Part shown: positions 56,501 to 63,527 of the stretch, one piece after another | Position numbering within the stretch: the stretch's first letter is position 1 | Layout of the letters: each line of letters opens with the position of its first letter | Origin: Candidatus Geothrix odensensis | GTDB lineage: Bacteria; Acidobacteriota; Holophagae; Holophagales; Holophagaceae | NCBI GenBank assembly: GCA_016714685.1 | Contig: JADKCH010000003.1 | Location: 1 to 64,000, forward strand | DNA: 64,000 bases | Direction: 5' to 3' | Program-made: the position numbers and the translations under genes | The notes under the pieces: model-generated | What the model saw: the letters and a program-made list of their open reading frames with translations, nothing else | Told to the model about the DNA's origin: nothing | Database searches by the model: none

Positions 56501-57110
56501 CGGCCTGGACCACGTCCTCGCCTCGGGCCGCAACGTGAACGTGCTGGTGCTCGACACCGAGGTCTACTCCAACACCGGCGGCCAGGCCTCCAAGTCCACG
56601 CCCATGGGCGCGGGCGCCAAGTTCGCCATGGCCGGCAAGAGCATGCCCAAGAAGGATCTGGGCATGATCGCCATGTCCTACGGCGGCATCTACGTGGCCA
56701 AGATCGCCTTCGGCTTCCGCGACGCTCAGACCGTCAAGGCCTTCCAGGAAGCCGAGTCCTTCAACGGACCCAGCCTCATCCTGGCCTACAGCCACTGCAT
56801 CGCCCACGGCTACGACCTGTCCCACGGCTGCGACCAGCAGAAGCTGGCCGTGGACTCCGGCCACTGGCCGCTGTTCCGCTTCGACCCCCGCCGCCTGGAC
56901 AAGGGCGAGGCGCCGCTCCAGATGGACTCTGGCGCCCCCAAGGTGCCCATGCTCCAGTACGTCCGCAACGAGACCCGCTACCGCATGATCGAGCAGCAGA
57001 ACCCCGAGCACTTCAAGAAGCTCATGGATCAGGCCCAGCTCGATACCACCAACCGCTATTCCGTCTACGAGCAGCTCGCCAAGCTGTCCGTCACGGCCAA
57101 GCACAGCTGA
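53550..57110 (+). CDS. nifJ: pyruvate:ferredoxin (flavodoxin) oxidoreductase
   Basis: 1186 residues, single-chain PFOR. Converts pyruvate and CoA to acetyl-CoA, CO2 and reduced ferredoxin. Domains: PFOR N-terminal (YPITPSSNMGEWADEWS), gamma domain, ferredoxin domain with CIQCNKCVLACP near 695 and CTGCTLCVEVCP near 755, TPP domain with CSGCGETPYVKLLTQLFG near 825 and GGDGWAYDIGYGG near 972, and proximal ATGCSSIYGGN. Normal length. Ten bases before the DHOD-like gene; follows the Nfn fusion. Confidence 0.96.
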   Translation: MSTRVMKTLDGNEATASVAHRLSEVIAIYPITPSSNMGEWADEWSSQGKTNVWKTIPSVVEMQSEGGAAGAVHGALQAGSLTTTFTASQGLLLMIPNMYKIAGELTPFCMHVSARTLATHALSIFGDHSDVMSCRMTGFAMLSSESVQQAHDFAAICHSATLRSRVPILHFFDGFRTSHEVAKIEVLTDEDLRHMVPDELVAKFRKMALTPDAPVLRGTAQNPDTFFQAREAGTPYYEAFPAIAQQEMDRFAALTGRQYRLYEYFGHPEAERVVIAMGSGCDTTHEYVEWAMKQGEKVGVLKVRLFRPFAIAEFVRALPASVKKIAVLDRCKEPGCPAEPMHMDVVSALREGREEGYTTLDPIVVGGRYGLSSKEFTPAMVQGIFENLTKDKPKNHFTIGIVDDISHSSLTYDANFDIEAADVTRALFYGLGADGTVGANKNSIKIIAEETPNYGQGYFVYDSKKSGAITISHLRFGPRPIKSPYLVTKANFIACHQTSFLDKYEMLEAAVPGATFLINTPHNAENVWETLPKEVQEAIVEKNLRFYVIDAYEVAKNTGMGVRINTIMQTCFFAISGVLPKDEAIAQIKKAIKKTYGKKGDAVVQQNFKAVDETLANLYEVKVPATATSTRVRPPMVAAGAPDFVQRVTAVMMEGKGDLLPVSAFPVDGTWPMGTTKWEKRNIALEIPEWDSGICIQCNKCVLACPHAAIRAKVYDPAELAGAPATYKSIDYKGPEYKGQKYTIQVAPEDCTGCTLCVEVCPAKDKSNPKHKAIDMVPQAPLREAEAANYSFFLDLPEADRTTVKMDVKGTQFLEPLFEYSGACSGCGETPYVKLLTQLFGDRALIANATGCSSIYGGNLPTTPYTTNKDGRGPAWANSLFEDNAEFGLGMRLSVDKHQEFGLELMHRLGSKLGDELVAGLATADQTTEAGIKAQRERVEILKQKLSVLAEPEAKMLLDVADYLVDKSVWIVGGDGWAYDIGYGGLDHVLASGRNVNVLVLDTEVYSNTGGQASKSTPMGAGAKFAMAGKSMPKKDLGMIAMSYGGIYVAKIAFGFRDAQTVKAFQEAESFNGPSLILAYSHCIAHGYDLSHGCDQQKLAVDSGHWPLFRFDPRRLDKGEAPLQMDSGAPKVPMLQYVRNETRYRMIEQQNPEHFKKLMDQAQLDTTNRYSVYEQLAKLSVTAKHS

Positions 57111-57120
57111 GGGTGACGAC

Positions 57121-58113
57121 ATGAACCTCTCGACCACCTACCTCGGCCTCAAGCTCGCCCACCCGCTCATGGCGGGCGCCTCCCCCATGGTGGATGACAT
57201 GGGCATGGTCAAGCGCCTGGAAGACGCCGGCGCCTCGGCCATCGTGATGCACTCCCTCTTCGAGGAGCAGATCACCCGCGAAGAGCAGGGCACCATCATG
57301 GACATGCAGCTCAGCGCCAATTCCAGCGCCGAAGCACTCTCCTACTTCCCGCAGCCCGATGATTTCCGCCTGGGGCCCGAGAAGTACCTGGAGCAGATCC
57401 GCCGCATCAAGGATGCCGTGTCCGTGCCCGTCATCGCCTCGCTGAATGGCACCACGCCCGCGGGCTGGCTTCACTACGGCAAGCTGATGCAGGAGGCCGG
57501 CGCCGACGCACTGGAACTCAACGTCTACTACATCCCCACGGACGCGAAGGAGTCCGCCTCCGAAGTGGAGAAGCGCACCCTCGACATCGTGCGGGCCGTG
57601 AAGGCCGAAGTGAAGATCCCCGTCTCCGTGAAGCTCTCGCCCTTCTTCTCCGCCCTGGCGCACTTCGCGGTGGAGCTCGAGGGTGCGGGCGCCGATGGCC
57701 TGGTGCTCTTCAACCGCTTCTTCCAGCCCGACATCAATGTCGAGGAACTGGTGGCCGAACCCAGCCTGCAGCTGTCCGGCCCCGCCGACCTGCTGCTCCG
57801 CCTGCGCTGGCTGGCGGTGCTCCATGGCCACGTGAAGGGCAGTCTCGCCGTCACCGGCGGCGTGCATGACGGCATCGGCGCCCTCAAGGCGGTCATGGCC
57901 GGCGCGGACGCGGTGCAGATGGTCTCGGCCCTGCTGATCCACGGCCCCGACCGCCTGGCCCAGAGCCGGGCCACCCTGGCCGAGTGGCTCGAGGAGCACG
58001 AGTACGAGTCCCTGGCCCAGGCCCGGGGCAGCATGAGCCTGGTCAAGTCCCCCAACCCCCAGGCCTTCACCCGCGCCAACTACATGCGCATCCTGAACGG
58101 ATGGAAGCCCTGA
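57121..58113 (+). CDS. dihydroorotate-dehydrogenase-like flavoprotein
   Basis: 330 residues. DHOD/PyrD-type beta-alpha barrel: YLGLKLAHPLMAGASPMVDD, LNGTTPAGWLHYGKLMQEAGADALELNVYYIP, VSVKLSPFFSALAHFAVE, GLVLFNRFFQPDINVE, VTGGVHDG. Known as a PFOR neighbour in anaerobes, where it is probably not the pyrimidine enzyme; its exact role is unknown. Terminator downstream. Confidence 0.85.
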   Translation: MNLSTTYLGLKLAHPLMAGASPMVDDMGMVKRLEDAGASAIVMHSLFEEQITREEQGTIMDMQLSANSSAEALSYFPQPDDFRLGPEKYLEQIRRIKDAVSVPVIASLNGTTPAGWLHYGKLMQEAGADALELNVYYIPTDAKESASEVEKRTLDIVRAVKAEVKIPVSVKLSPFFSALAHFAVELEGAGADGLVLFNRFFQPDINVEELVAEPSLQLSGPADLLLRLRWLAVLHGHVKGSLAVTGGVHDGIGALKAVMAGADAVQMVSALLIHGPDRLAQSRATLAEWLEEHEYESLAQARGSMSLVKSPNPQAFTRANYMRILNGWKP

Positions 58114-58131
58114 TCGAGGGTTTTTCCCCAA

Positions 58132-58158
58132 GAAACCCCCGGGCGACCGGGGGTTTTG
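58132..58158 (+). terminator. rho-independent terminator
   Basis: AAACCCCCGG-GCGA-CCGGGGGTTTTG, 19 bases past the stop of the DHOD-like gene. Confidence 0.88.
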
Positions 58159-58259
58159 CGTATTGTGCGCGGAATCACAGTCTTTGGATGTGATTGACCT
58201 AAGGATCGTCTATTATTTTCTAATCTCTGTCTCATCCCAATTCCACAGCGCAGGTGACC

Positions 58260-58793
58260 ATGCTTCCTCTGTCCCAGTCCTCCGGTTACGCGGTCCTGGC
58301 CATGAGCTGCCTCGAGGACCCAGGTGGCAAGCCCACCCTCGTCGTCGATGTGGCTGCGCGCACCGGCTTTCCCCGCCCCTACCTCTCCAAGATGATCCAC
58401 AAGCTCGCCAAGGTCGGTCTGGTCATGGCGAAGCGCGGCAACAAGGGAGGTGTGGTTCTGTCCCTGGCCGCCAAGGAGATCACCCTGGATCTCATCGCCG
58501 AGGCCGTGGATGGCTCCGAGTGGCGTAACCAGTGCCTCCTGGGCTTCAAGGACTGCACGGATGAGCGCGCCTGCCCCTCCCACACGTTCTGGAAGGCCGA
58601 ACGGGATCACATCTACCGCTGCCTGAAGGACATCACCCTCGAAGAGATCCGCACCTTCGAGCAGCAGAGCCGCGGCTGGCGCCTGGCGGATGCCTTGCCC
58701 GAGAAGAAGCTCAAGCCCCGGGTCAAGAAGGCCGCCAAACCCGCCGCCAAGAAGCCGGTCGCCCCCAAGAAGGCTCCCGTCAAGAAGGCCTGA
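58260..58793 (+). CDS. Rrf2/IscR-like Fe-S regulator with Lys-rich tail
   Basis: 177 residues. Rrf2 winged helix (about 1-85, LSQSSGYAVLAMSCLED, YLSKMIHKLAKVGLVMAKRGNKGGVVLS) and Cys ligands NQCLLGFKDCTDERACPSHTFW: C-x6-C-x5-C-x2-H, close to the IscR site. C-terminal 30 residues are Lys/Ala/Pro-rich (KKPVAPKKAPVKKA), like histone H1-type tails, and could bind DNA non-specifically. Convergent paralogue at 58864. ATG 58260 chosen from the paralogue; GTG 58254 possible. Confidence 0.85.
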   Translation: MLPLSQSSGYAVLAMSCLEDPGGKPTLVVDVAARTGFPRPYLSKMIHKLAKVGLVMAKRGNKGGVVLSLAAKEITLDLIAEAVDGSEWRNQCLLGFKDCTDERACPSHTFWKAERDHIYRCLKDITLEEIRTFEQQSRGWRLADALPEKKLKPRVKKAAKPAAKKPVAPKKAPVKKA

Positions 58794-58817
58794 TCCAGGG
58801 CCCTTCTGCCGCAAGTA

Positions 58818-58842
58818 AGAGGCCGCCTGTTGGCGGCCTCTT
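58818..58842. terminator. bidirectional terminator hairpin between convergent rrf2 genes
   Basis: AAGAGGCCGCC-TGTT-GGCGGCCTCTT, a perfect 11-bp stem, between the stops at 58793 and 58864. Confidence 0.75.
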
Positions 58843-58863
58843 GCGTTGGAACGGAAGGCTCAA

Positions 58864-59358
58864 TCAATGCACGCTGGCGTGCTCGCATGGGCAGGCCGCC
58901 GCATGAGGCTCATTCACGAGGCCATGGGTGGCCCGGAACCGCTCGACACCCGGATCGTGATTCTGGGCCAGGTCCGCCAGGGTCACCGAGCGCAGGCGCG
59001 CCATGATCTGGTCCAGCGTGGTGTGCCAGAACTCGTGGAGGACGCAAGGGGAGTGATCCGAACAGCCCAGCAGCCCCATGAGGCATCGGTTCCGCCAGGC
59101 GGAGCCGTCGATGGCATCGGACAGATCCTCGAGCGTGATCTCGGTGCTGGGCCGGGCCAGCACCACGCCGCCGTGATGCCCCCGGCGGGCGACCACCAGG
59201 CCCCGTTTCGCCAGCTTGTGGATCAGCTTCGACAGGTAGGACCGGGGGATGCCCGTGTACTCCGCCACCTCCTCCACCAGTACCGGCTGCCCGCCAGGCT
59301 CCTGGAGGCAGCGCAACGCCCGCACCGCATAGCCCGTGGTCTGGGACAGTGGGAGCAT
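58864..59358 (-). CDS. Rrf2/IscR-like Fe-S regulator, paralogue with Cys/His tail
   Basis: 164 residues. Same architecture as the convergent gene: LSQTTGYAVRALRCLQE, YLSKLIHKLAKRGLVVARRG, and ligands NRCLMGLLGCSDHSPCVLHEFW in C-x6-C-x5-C-x2-H spacing. The C-terminus ends HAAACPCEHASVH, with extra Cys and His that could bind metal. ATG 59358 has GGAGG about 5 bases upstream. A TGTGA-N6-TCAC site is at 59437-59452 in its upstream region. Confidence 0.85.
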   Translation of the reverse strand: MLPLSQTTGYAVRALRCLQEPGGQPVLVEEVAEYTGIPRSYLSKLIHKLAKRGLVVARRGHHGGVVLARPSTEITLEDLSDAIDGSAWRNRCLMGLLGCSDHSPCVLHEFWHTTLDQIMARLRSVTLADLAQNHDPGVERFRATHGLVNEPHAAACPCEHASVH

Positions 59359-59436
59359 CGGAACCTCCATGAAAGAGCTTGCCAGAAAAGGCCTTGTTAA
59401 TGAAGATGCTCCGGTAATCTAACGAGTCAACCCCAT

Positions 59437-59452
59437 TGTGATCTGCGTCACC
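59437..59452. promoter_or_regulatory. Crp/Fnr-like palindrome
   Basis: TGTGATCTGCGTCACC: TGTGA-N6-TCACC, near-consensus for a Crp/Fnr-family site, 79 bases upstream of the Rrf2 paralogue start. Confidence 0.45.
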
Positions 59453-59479
59453 CCTGGGAACGGCCGGAACGTCACTTAG

Positions 59480-59505
59480 AAAAAACATAGGCCCCGGCGG
59501 GGGCC
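59480..59505 (-). terminator. rho-independent terminator downstream of the HhH gene
   Basis: On the minus strand GGCCCC-CGC-CGGGGCC followed by TATGTTTTTT, 112 bases past the stop at 59617. The intervening bases contain only other GC-rich hairpins. Confidence 0.6.
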
Positions 59506-59616
59506 ATGGCCCCCGAGAGTCGGCAGCCTCGGGGAGGTCCGTTCCCGCCTCCCGTACGCAGCAAGGCCGGACCATGCCGAGGCCCGGCCTGCACGTGTCC
59601 CTGGGAAAGCCTGTGG

Positions 59617-59967
59617 CTATTTCTTCGCGGCGGGCTTTTTGACGCTGGGCGCCGGCGACTGCCTCGCCACGACCTTGTCCTTGATGGAAGCGTAGACCTC
59701 CGCCGAGACGATGTTCTGCGTCACCAGGCGGGCCTTGGTCGGATAGGGACGCCCGGCCACGATCTTGGCCGCAAGCCCCACGTCGATGCCGAGCATGAAG
59801 GAGATCTCCTCCTTGGTGGCGCTGTTGATGTCCACCGGCTTGAGCTTGCCCTTGGTGCGTGTCATGGGCGCCACGGGCTTGGCCGGGGCCTGGGCCTGGA
59901 GCATCAGGCCACTGCCCAGAAGCAGGGCGAGGGCACCGACAGTGGAATGGAAGCGGGAGCAATTCAT
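59617..59967 (-). CDS. secreted helix-hairpin-helix protein (ComEA-like)
   Basis: 116 residues with a signal peptide (GALALLLGSGLMLQAQA). KPVDINSATKEEISFMLGIDVGLAAKIVAGRP is the ComEA-type HhH domain, where the usual LPGIG is MLGID. C-terminal Lys-rich tail KKPAAKK. Periplasmic DNA binding for uptake is the usual role. Here it lies downstream of a terminator after the decaheme gene. Confidence 0.8.
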   Translation of the reverse strand: MNCSRFHSTVGALALLLGSGLMLQAQAPAKPVAPMTRTKGKLKPVDINSATKEEISFMLGIDVGLAAKIVAGRPYPTKARLVTQNIVSAEVYASIKDKVVARQSPAPSVKKPAAKK

Positions 59968-60022
59968 CGAAGACCTCTTGGAAGCGGCAAGGCTGTTGAG
60001 CAAACGAACCTGAAGCATACAA

Positions 60023-60061
60023 AGAAACAACCCGGATACGGTGAGGCATCCGGGTTGTTCG
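60023..60061 (-). terminator. rho-independent terminator of the cytochrome operon
   Basis: Minus strand: GAACAACCCGGAT with ATCCGGGTTGTT, followed by TCTTTG. A second GC hairpin (GGGAGGAGCGGG and CCCGCTCCTCCC) lies at 60068-60098, close to the stop at 60107. Confidence 0.75.
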
Positions 60062-60106
60062 GTTCAAGGGGAGGAGCGGGTCACCCCGCTCCTCCCGGGC
60101 TGATGA

Positions 60107-62719
60107 CTACTTGTGGATCTTGACGGGATCGAAGTCGGAGCCGGCGCCATGGCAGACGGCGCAGGATTCGCCCGCGATGTTCAGGCTGCTGCGGGTCACC
60201 TTGATCTGGCCACCGTTCAAGGTCATGTGGGCCTTGGCGGGAGCGCTGTCATGGCAGGTGACGCAAGCGGCGGTGAACGGGGTGATCATGATGTCACCAA
60301 CGTTGGAGGTCGCCAGGGCGGCCTTGGCCAGGACGGTGGTGGTCATGCCGGCAGGATTGACGGCCTCTTCCCGGGTGGGCAGGAGGGCGCCGGAAGTCGG
60401 CACGTTGTAGCCGTTGTAGGTGTGGCAGCTCTGGCAGTTGCTCAGGATGCCAGGGAAGCCGATGGCACCGCCGTCGATGACGTTGACAGCGCTGGGGGTC
60501 CGGTCACGCACGATCTTGATGGGGCTCGTGCGGTCCTTGCCAGCGTGGATGCCGTGGATCATGTCCTTCATGTTGTTGCTGGTCTGGGGGAAGGCCAGAG
60601 CCACGTTGGTGCCGCCCGCGGTGACGGGGTTCACGCTGAAGTCGACGCCGGTCCAGGTGGTCAGGGTCGCCTTCTGGTCGGTGGTGAAGTTGGGGTAGAA
60701 GGCCGACAGGTTGGCATCGGGCATGCCCTTGCCGCTGGTGACGAGGCCAGGCACGTGGCACTGGACGCAGATCTGGACGGAGAAGACGCGGTTGCCGCCG
60801 TGCCCTTCGAACCACTCGTGGCAGTTCGCGCACTTGTTGTTGTCGATGACGACGCGGCGGGTGGTGTCGCCCGTGATGGTCCGGACCACGGAGATGGCGT
60901 GGCGGGCGGCCGCGGGGGCGATCTGGGTGAAGTAGCCCTGGAGGCCCACCTGGCGGAGCTTGGCGCCGGCAGGAATGACGCGGGTGGGGCCTACGATGGT
61001 GGCGGTGTAGTAGCCCTGGGCATCAGGGGCGGAGAGGGTTCCGTCCGTGGCGGCCTTGGCGGTGTCCAGCAGCGCGGCGATGGAGACGGAGCGGGGCTGG
61101 TAGTTCGACGCAGAGGGCGCGCCGTCGTTGGCCAACAGGTTGTTGAAGTCGGCGGGGGCGGCGATGCCGTCCTGCTGCATGCTCCAGGCCAGCTGGAAGC
61201 TGGGGGAGCCGGTGAAGCCGGCCAGCGGGTTCGCCATGGGGGTGGCGGCGGGCAGGAAGACCACGGGCGCGGGGGTGGAGCCGTCCGTGGACTGCATGAT
61301 GCGGAACTTGATGACCACGTCGCCGCCGGAGACGGTCTGGGTGGCGCTGCTGATCTCGTAGGTGAAGTTCGTCAGGCCCGCGGCGACCGTGGGGTTGTGC
61401 TTGGTCACGTTGACGGTCTGGTGGTAGGTGGCGACGTCGGCGGGCAGGTGGCAGATGGCGCAGGCAGCGTCATCGTTCTGGGCGGGGACGCCGGGGCCGT
61501 GGCCGGTGGCGAAGGCCACGCCGTCATGGCAGGTGCCGCAGGCCAGGCGGGTGGGCTTGGTCTTCCAGTTGGCGGCCTGGGGGACATCCGAGTGGCACTT
61601 GGCGCACATGCGCACGCCATTGTCGAGCATCGAGTAGCCGAGCTTGTCGAAGAGGACGCCGGCATAGGCGTAGCCGTCCTTGGACAGGCCGGTGCCCATG
61701 TGGATGCGGTGGACCATGGCGGTCATCTCGCCGGCGGCGGCGCCACCGATCTTGCGGGTCTCACCGGAGTAGCCGGTGGCCGTGGTGGTGGCCTCGGCGT
61801 ACCCGTACTTGCGCTGGTCGGTGTGGCAGACCACGCAGTAGCGGGCTTCCACGCGGCCGCCGCCATGGAAGGCGAGCTTGTCGTGGCACTCGTTGCACTT
61901 GTTGATGGAGACGACGTCGCGGATGTCCGTACCGGCAGCCACAGGCAGGCCGGTGGCGGGCACGAAGTCGTAGTTCACGTTGATGGGGTTCTCCATGTTC
62001 ACGGAGGTGGCCACCGTCACGCCGTCGGGCGTGTTGCTGCCGGTGCCGCGGGCCGCGCCAGCGAACTGGAAGGCCATGCGGTGGACCAGGTTCGGCTGGT
62101 AGGTCACATCACCGAGATCGGCGCGGCTGTTGGGGGCCGTGAAGGTGTAGGCATCCAGGAGGCCCTGCACCTGCGTGATGTTGCGGAAGAAGGTGTAGGT
62201 GTAGGTGCCATCACCATTGCCGACCATGGTGCCGGTGGTGTCGGTGCCGGGGCGGCCGGGGGTGCCGGTGGCGCCCATCACCATGTAGCTCACCCACTTG
62301 CTGGGGGCCTTGGTGGTGGCATCTTCGGGAACCAGCTTCGCCACGGCGAAGGCGAAGTTGCGGTAGGTCTTGACGCCAGCGCTGGTGGAGTAGAAGGCTT
62401 CCAGGCCCTTGATGCCATTGCCGGCAGCGTCGGTGATCCGGAAGTTCACGACCGGCGCACCACCCATGGTCACACCGGTGATGGTGCCCACGGGCTTGAG
62501 GGCGGCCCACTGCTCGGGGGTGAGCTGGGCGGCGTCGACGGTGGAAGTGGCGGCCGGGCCGGTGGGGCCGGTGGGGCCGGTGGGGCCGGTGGGGCCGGCA
62601 GGGCCGGCGGCGCCGGTGGCGCCGGTGGCGCCGGACTTGCCGTTGCAACCGATCAGCACGAGGGCGATCGCTGCGGTGGCCAGGAGCCCGCAGAGCTGTT
62701 TCAGAGGACGGTGCTTCAT
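60107..62719 (-). CDS. OmcA/MtrC-family decaheme c-type cytochrome with collagen-like N-terminus
   Basis: 870 residues. Lipoprotein signal (LVLIGCNG), then a collagen-like Gly-X-Y stretch (GATGATGAAGPAGPTGPTG...), two beta-sandwich domains and exactly ten CXXCH motifs: CNECH, CVVCH, CAKCH, CGTCH, CAICH (about 274-421), CANCH, CVQCH (about 631, 654), CQSCH, CVTCH, CAVCH (about 763-855). Surface-exposed terminal reductase for metals or electrodes is the expected role. Downstream of two smaller multiheme lipoproteins; no MtrA/MtrB-like gene is seen in the window. Confidence 0.92.
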   Translation of the reverse strand: MKHRPLKQLCGLLATAAIALVLIGCNGKSGATGATGAAGPAGPTGPTGPTGPTGPAATSTVDAAQLTPEQWAALKPVGTITGVTMGGAPVVNFRITDAAGNGIKGLEAFYSTSAGVKTYRNFAFAVAKLVPEDATTKAPSKWVSYMVMGATGTPGRPGTDTTGTMVGNGDGTYTYTFFRNITQVQGLLDAYTFTAPNSRADLGDVTYQPNLVHRMAFQFAGAARGTGSNTPDGVTVATSVNMENPINVNYDFVPATGLPVAAGTDIRDVVSINKCNECHDKLAFHGGGRVEARYCVVCHTDQRKYGYAEATTTATGYSGETRKIGGAAAGEMTAMVHRIHMGTGLSKDGYAYAGVLFDKLGYSMLDNGVRMCAKCHSDVPQAANWKTKPTRLACGTCHDGVAFATGHGPGVPAQNDDAACAICHLPADVATYHQTVNVTKHNPTVAAGLTNFTYEISSATQTVSGGDVVIKFRIMQSTDGSTPAPVVFLPAATPMANPLAGFTGSPSFQLAWSMQQDGIAAPADFNNLLANDGAPSASNYQPRSVSIAALLDTAKAATDGTLSAPDAQGYYTATIVGPTRVIPAGAKLRQVGLQGYFTQIAPAAARHAISVVRTITGDTTRRVVIDNNKCANCHEWFEGHGGNRVFSVQICVQCHVPGLVTSGKGMPDANLSAFYPNFTTDQKATLTTWTGVDFSVNPVTAGGTNVALAFPQTSNNMKDMIHGIHAGKDRTSPIKIVRDRTPSAVNVIDGGAIGFPGILSNCQSCHTYNGYNVPTSGALLPTREEAVNPAGMTTTVLAKAALATSNVGDIMITPFTAACVTCHDSAPAKAHMTLNGGQIKVTRSSLNIAGESCAVCHGAGSDFDPVKIHK
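62554..62632 (-). repeat. short tandem repeat encoding Gly-X-Y
   Basis: Repeats of GGGGCCGGT on the plus strand (9-base units) and further degenerate copies encode the collagen-like GPTGPTGPTG segment. Copy number could vary by slippage. Confidence 0.65.
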
Positions 62720-62826
62720 GGTCTTGTCTCCCTTGAGGTTTTGGGGGTGGAGCGTGATGTGAAGGTTCAGATCAACTGCAGGTCACTTTGTTCGGGATAT
62801 CGCACCTCCTGTCGGAGCAGGGTCCC

Positions 62827-63498
62827 TCAGGGGGCCGTGGTGGGCAGGATGCGGATACCGGCAGGCGAGGAGATGGTCGTGCTGTGGCACATGGTGTCGT
62901 TCAGGCAGCCCGGGGCGGTGCCGGCGGGCGGCGTGGTCAGCGGGTGGACGGTGGAGTTGGCGCCGGCCGCGTGACACTTGAAGCACTCGGGGACATTGGC
63001 CTGATCGGTGAAGATGTGGTTGGTCAGGGTCGCGGTGGTGCCGGTCCAGGGCTTGTCCGGATGGGGCGCCTTGGTGTGGCAGGCCTTGCAGGAATTGGCG
63101 ACGCCGCCGGCGTAGGTGGCGCCATGGCACTTGGCGCAGTGGCTGAAGCCCACCATGGCGATCGGATTGGCACTGGGCGCCTGCTTGGCGGCCAGGCCAT
63201 GCTGGGCGGGCGCAGCCCACCCGGCCGGGTGGTTAACACCGCCGGTGTGGCAGGTGAAGCAGCTGACCTTGGAGATGCCGCCGGCCAGCGCGGAATCGGT
63301 GGTGGAGCCGTGGCAGGTCTGGCACTGCTCAGGCGTCGCGATGTAGGAGGCGTAGTGGACCTGGATCCAGTTGGCCGGGTGCTGGCCCTTGATCTCCTCG
63401 AACGGGACGGCCTTCTGGGCCTTCCCGGCGCAGCCCCAGGCCAACAGGGCCAGGGCCATCGCAAAACAACTGCCCGCCATCCATTTAACGTTGCGCAT
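62827..63498 (-). CDS. multiheme c-type cytochrome lipoprotein
   Basis: 223 residues. Lipobox LAWGC at about residue 23. Five CXXCH motifs (CQTCH, CFTCH, CAKCH, CKACH, CFKCH) and one unusual C-x5-CH (CLNDTMCH) near the C-terminus. Probably a periplasmic or outer-membrane electron carrier to the decaheme cytochrome, whose gene starts 107 bases downstream. Confidence 0.88.
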   Translation of the reverse strand: MRNVKWMAGSCFAMALALLAWGCAGKAQKAVPFEEIKGQHPANWIQVHYASYIATPEQCQTCHGSTTDSALAGGISKVSCFTCHTGGVNHPAGWAAPAQHGLAAKQAPSANPIAMVGFSHCAKCHGATYAGGVANSCKACHTKAPHPDKPWTGTTATLTNHIFTDQANVPECFKCHAAGANSTVHPLTTPPAGTAPGCLNDTMCHSTTISSPAGIRILPTTAP

Positions 63499-63527
63499 CG
63501 TATTCCCCTTCGAGACTCAGCGGATGA

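Noticed and set aside
53451..57137. Antisense frame of 1228 codons opposite nifJ
   Set aside because: Open because of strong GC codon bias; no protein motif, and the plus strand encodes complete PFOR.
62554..62632. Tandem repeat as a CRISPR or replication origin iteron
   Set aside because: It encodes the Gly-X-Y tract in frame within the cytochrome; no spacers or origin genes nearby.
60113..62974. Antisense frame of 953 codons opposite the decaheme cytochrome
   Set aside because: Gly/Ala/Val/Asp-rich shadow without motifs; the minus strand has ten CXXCH motifs.
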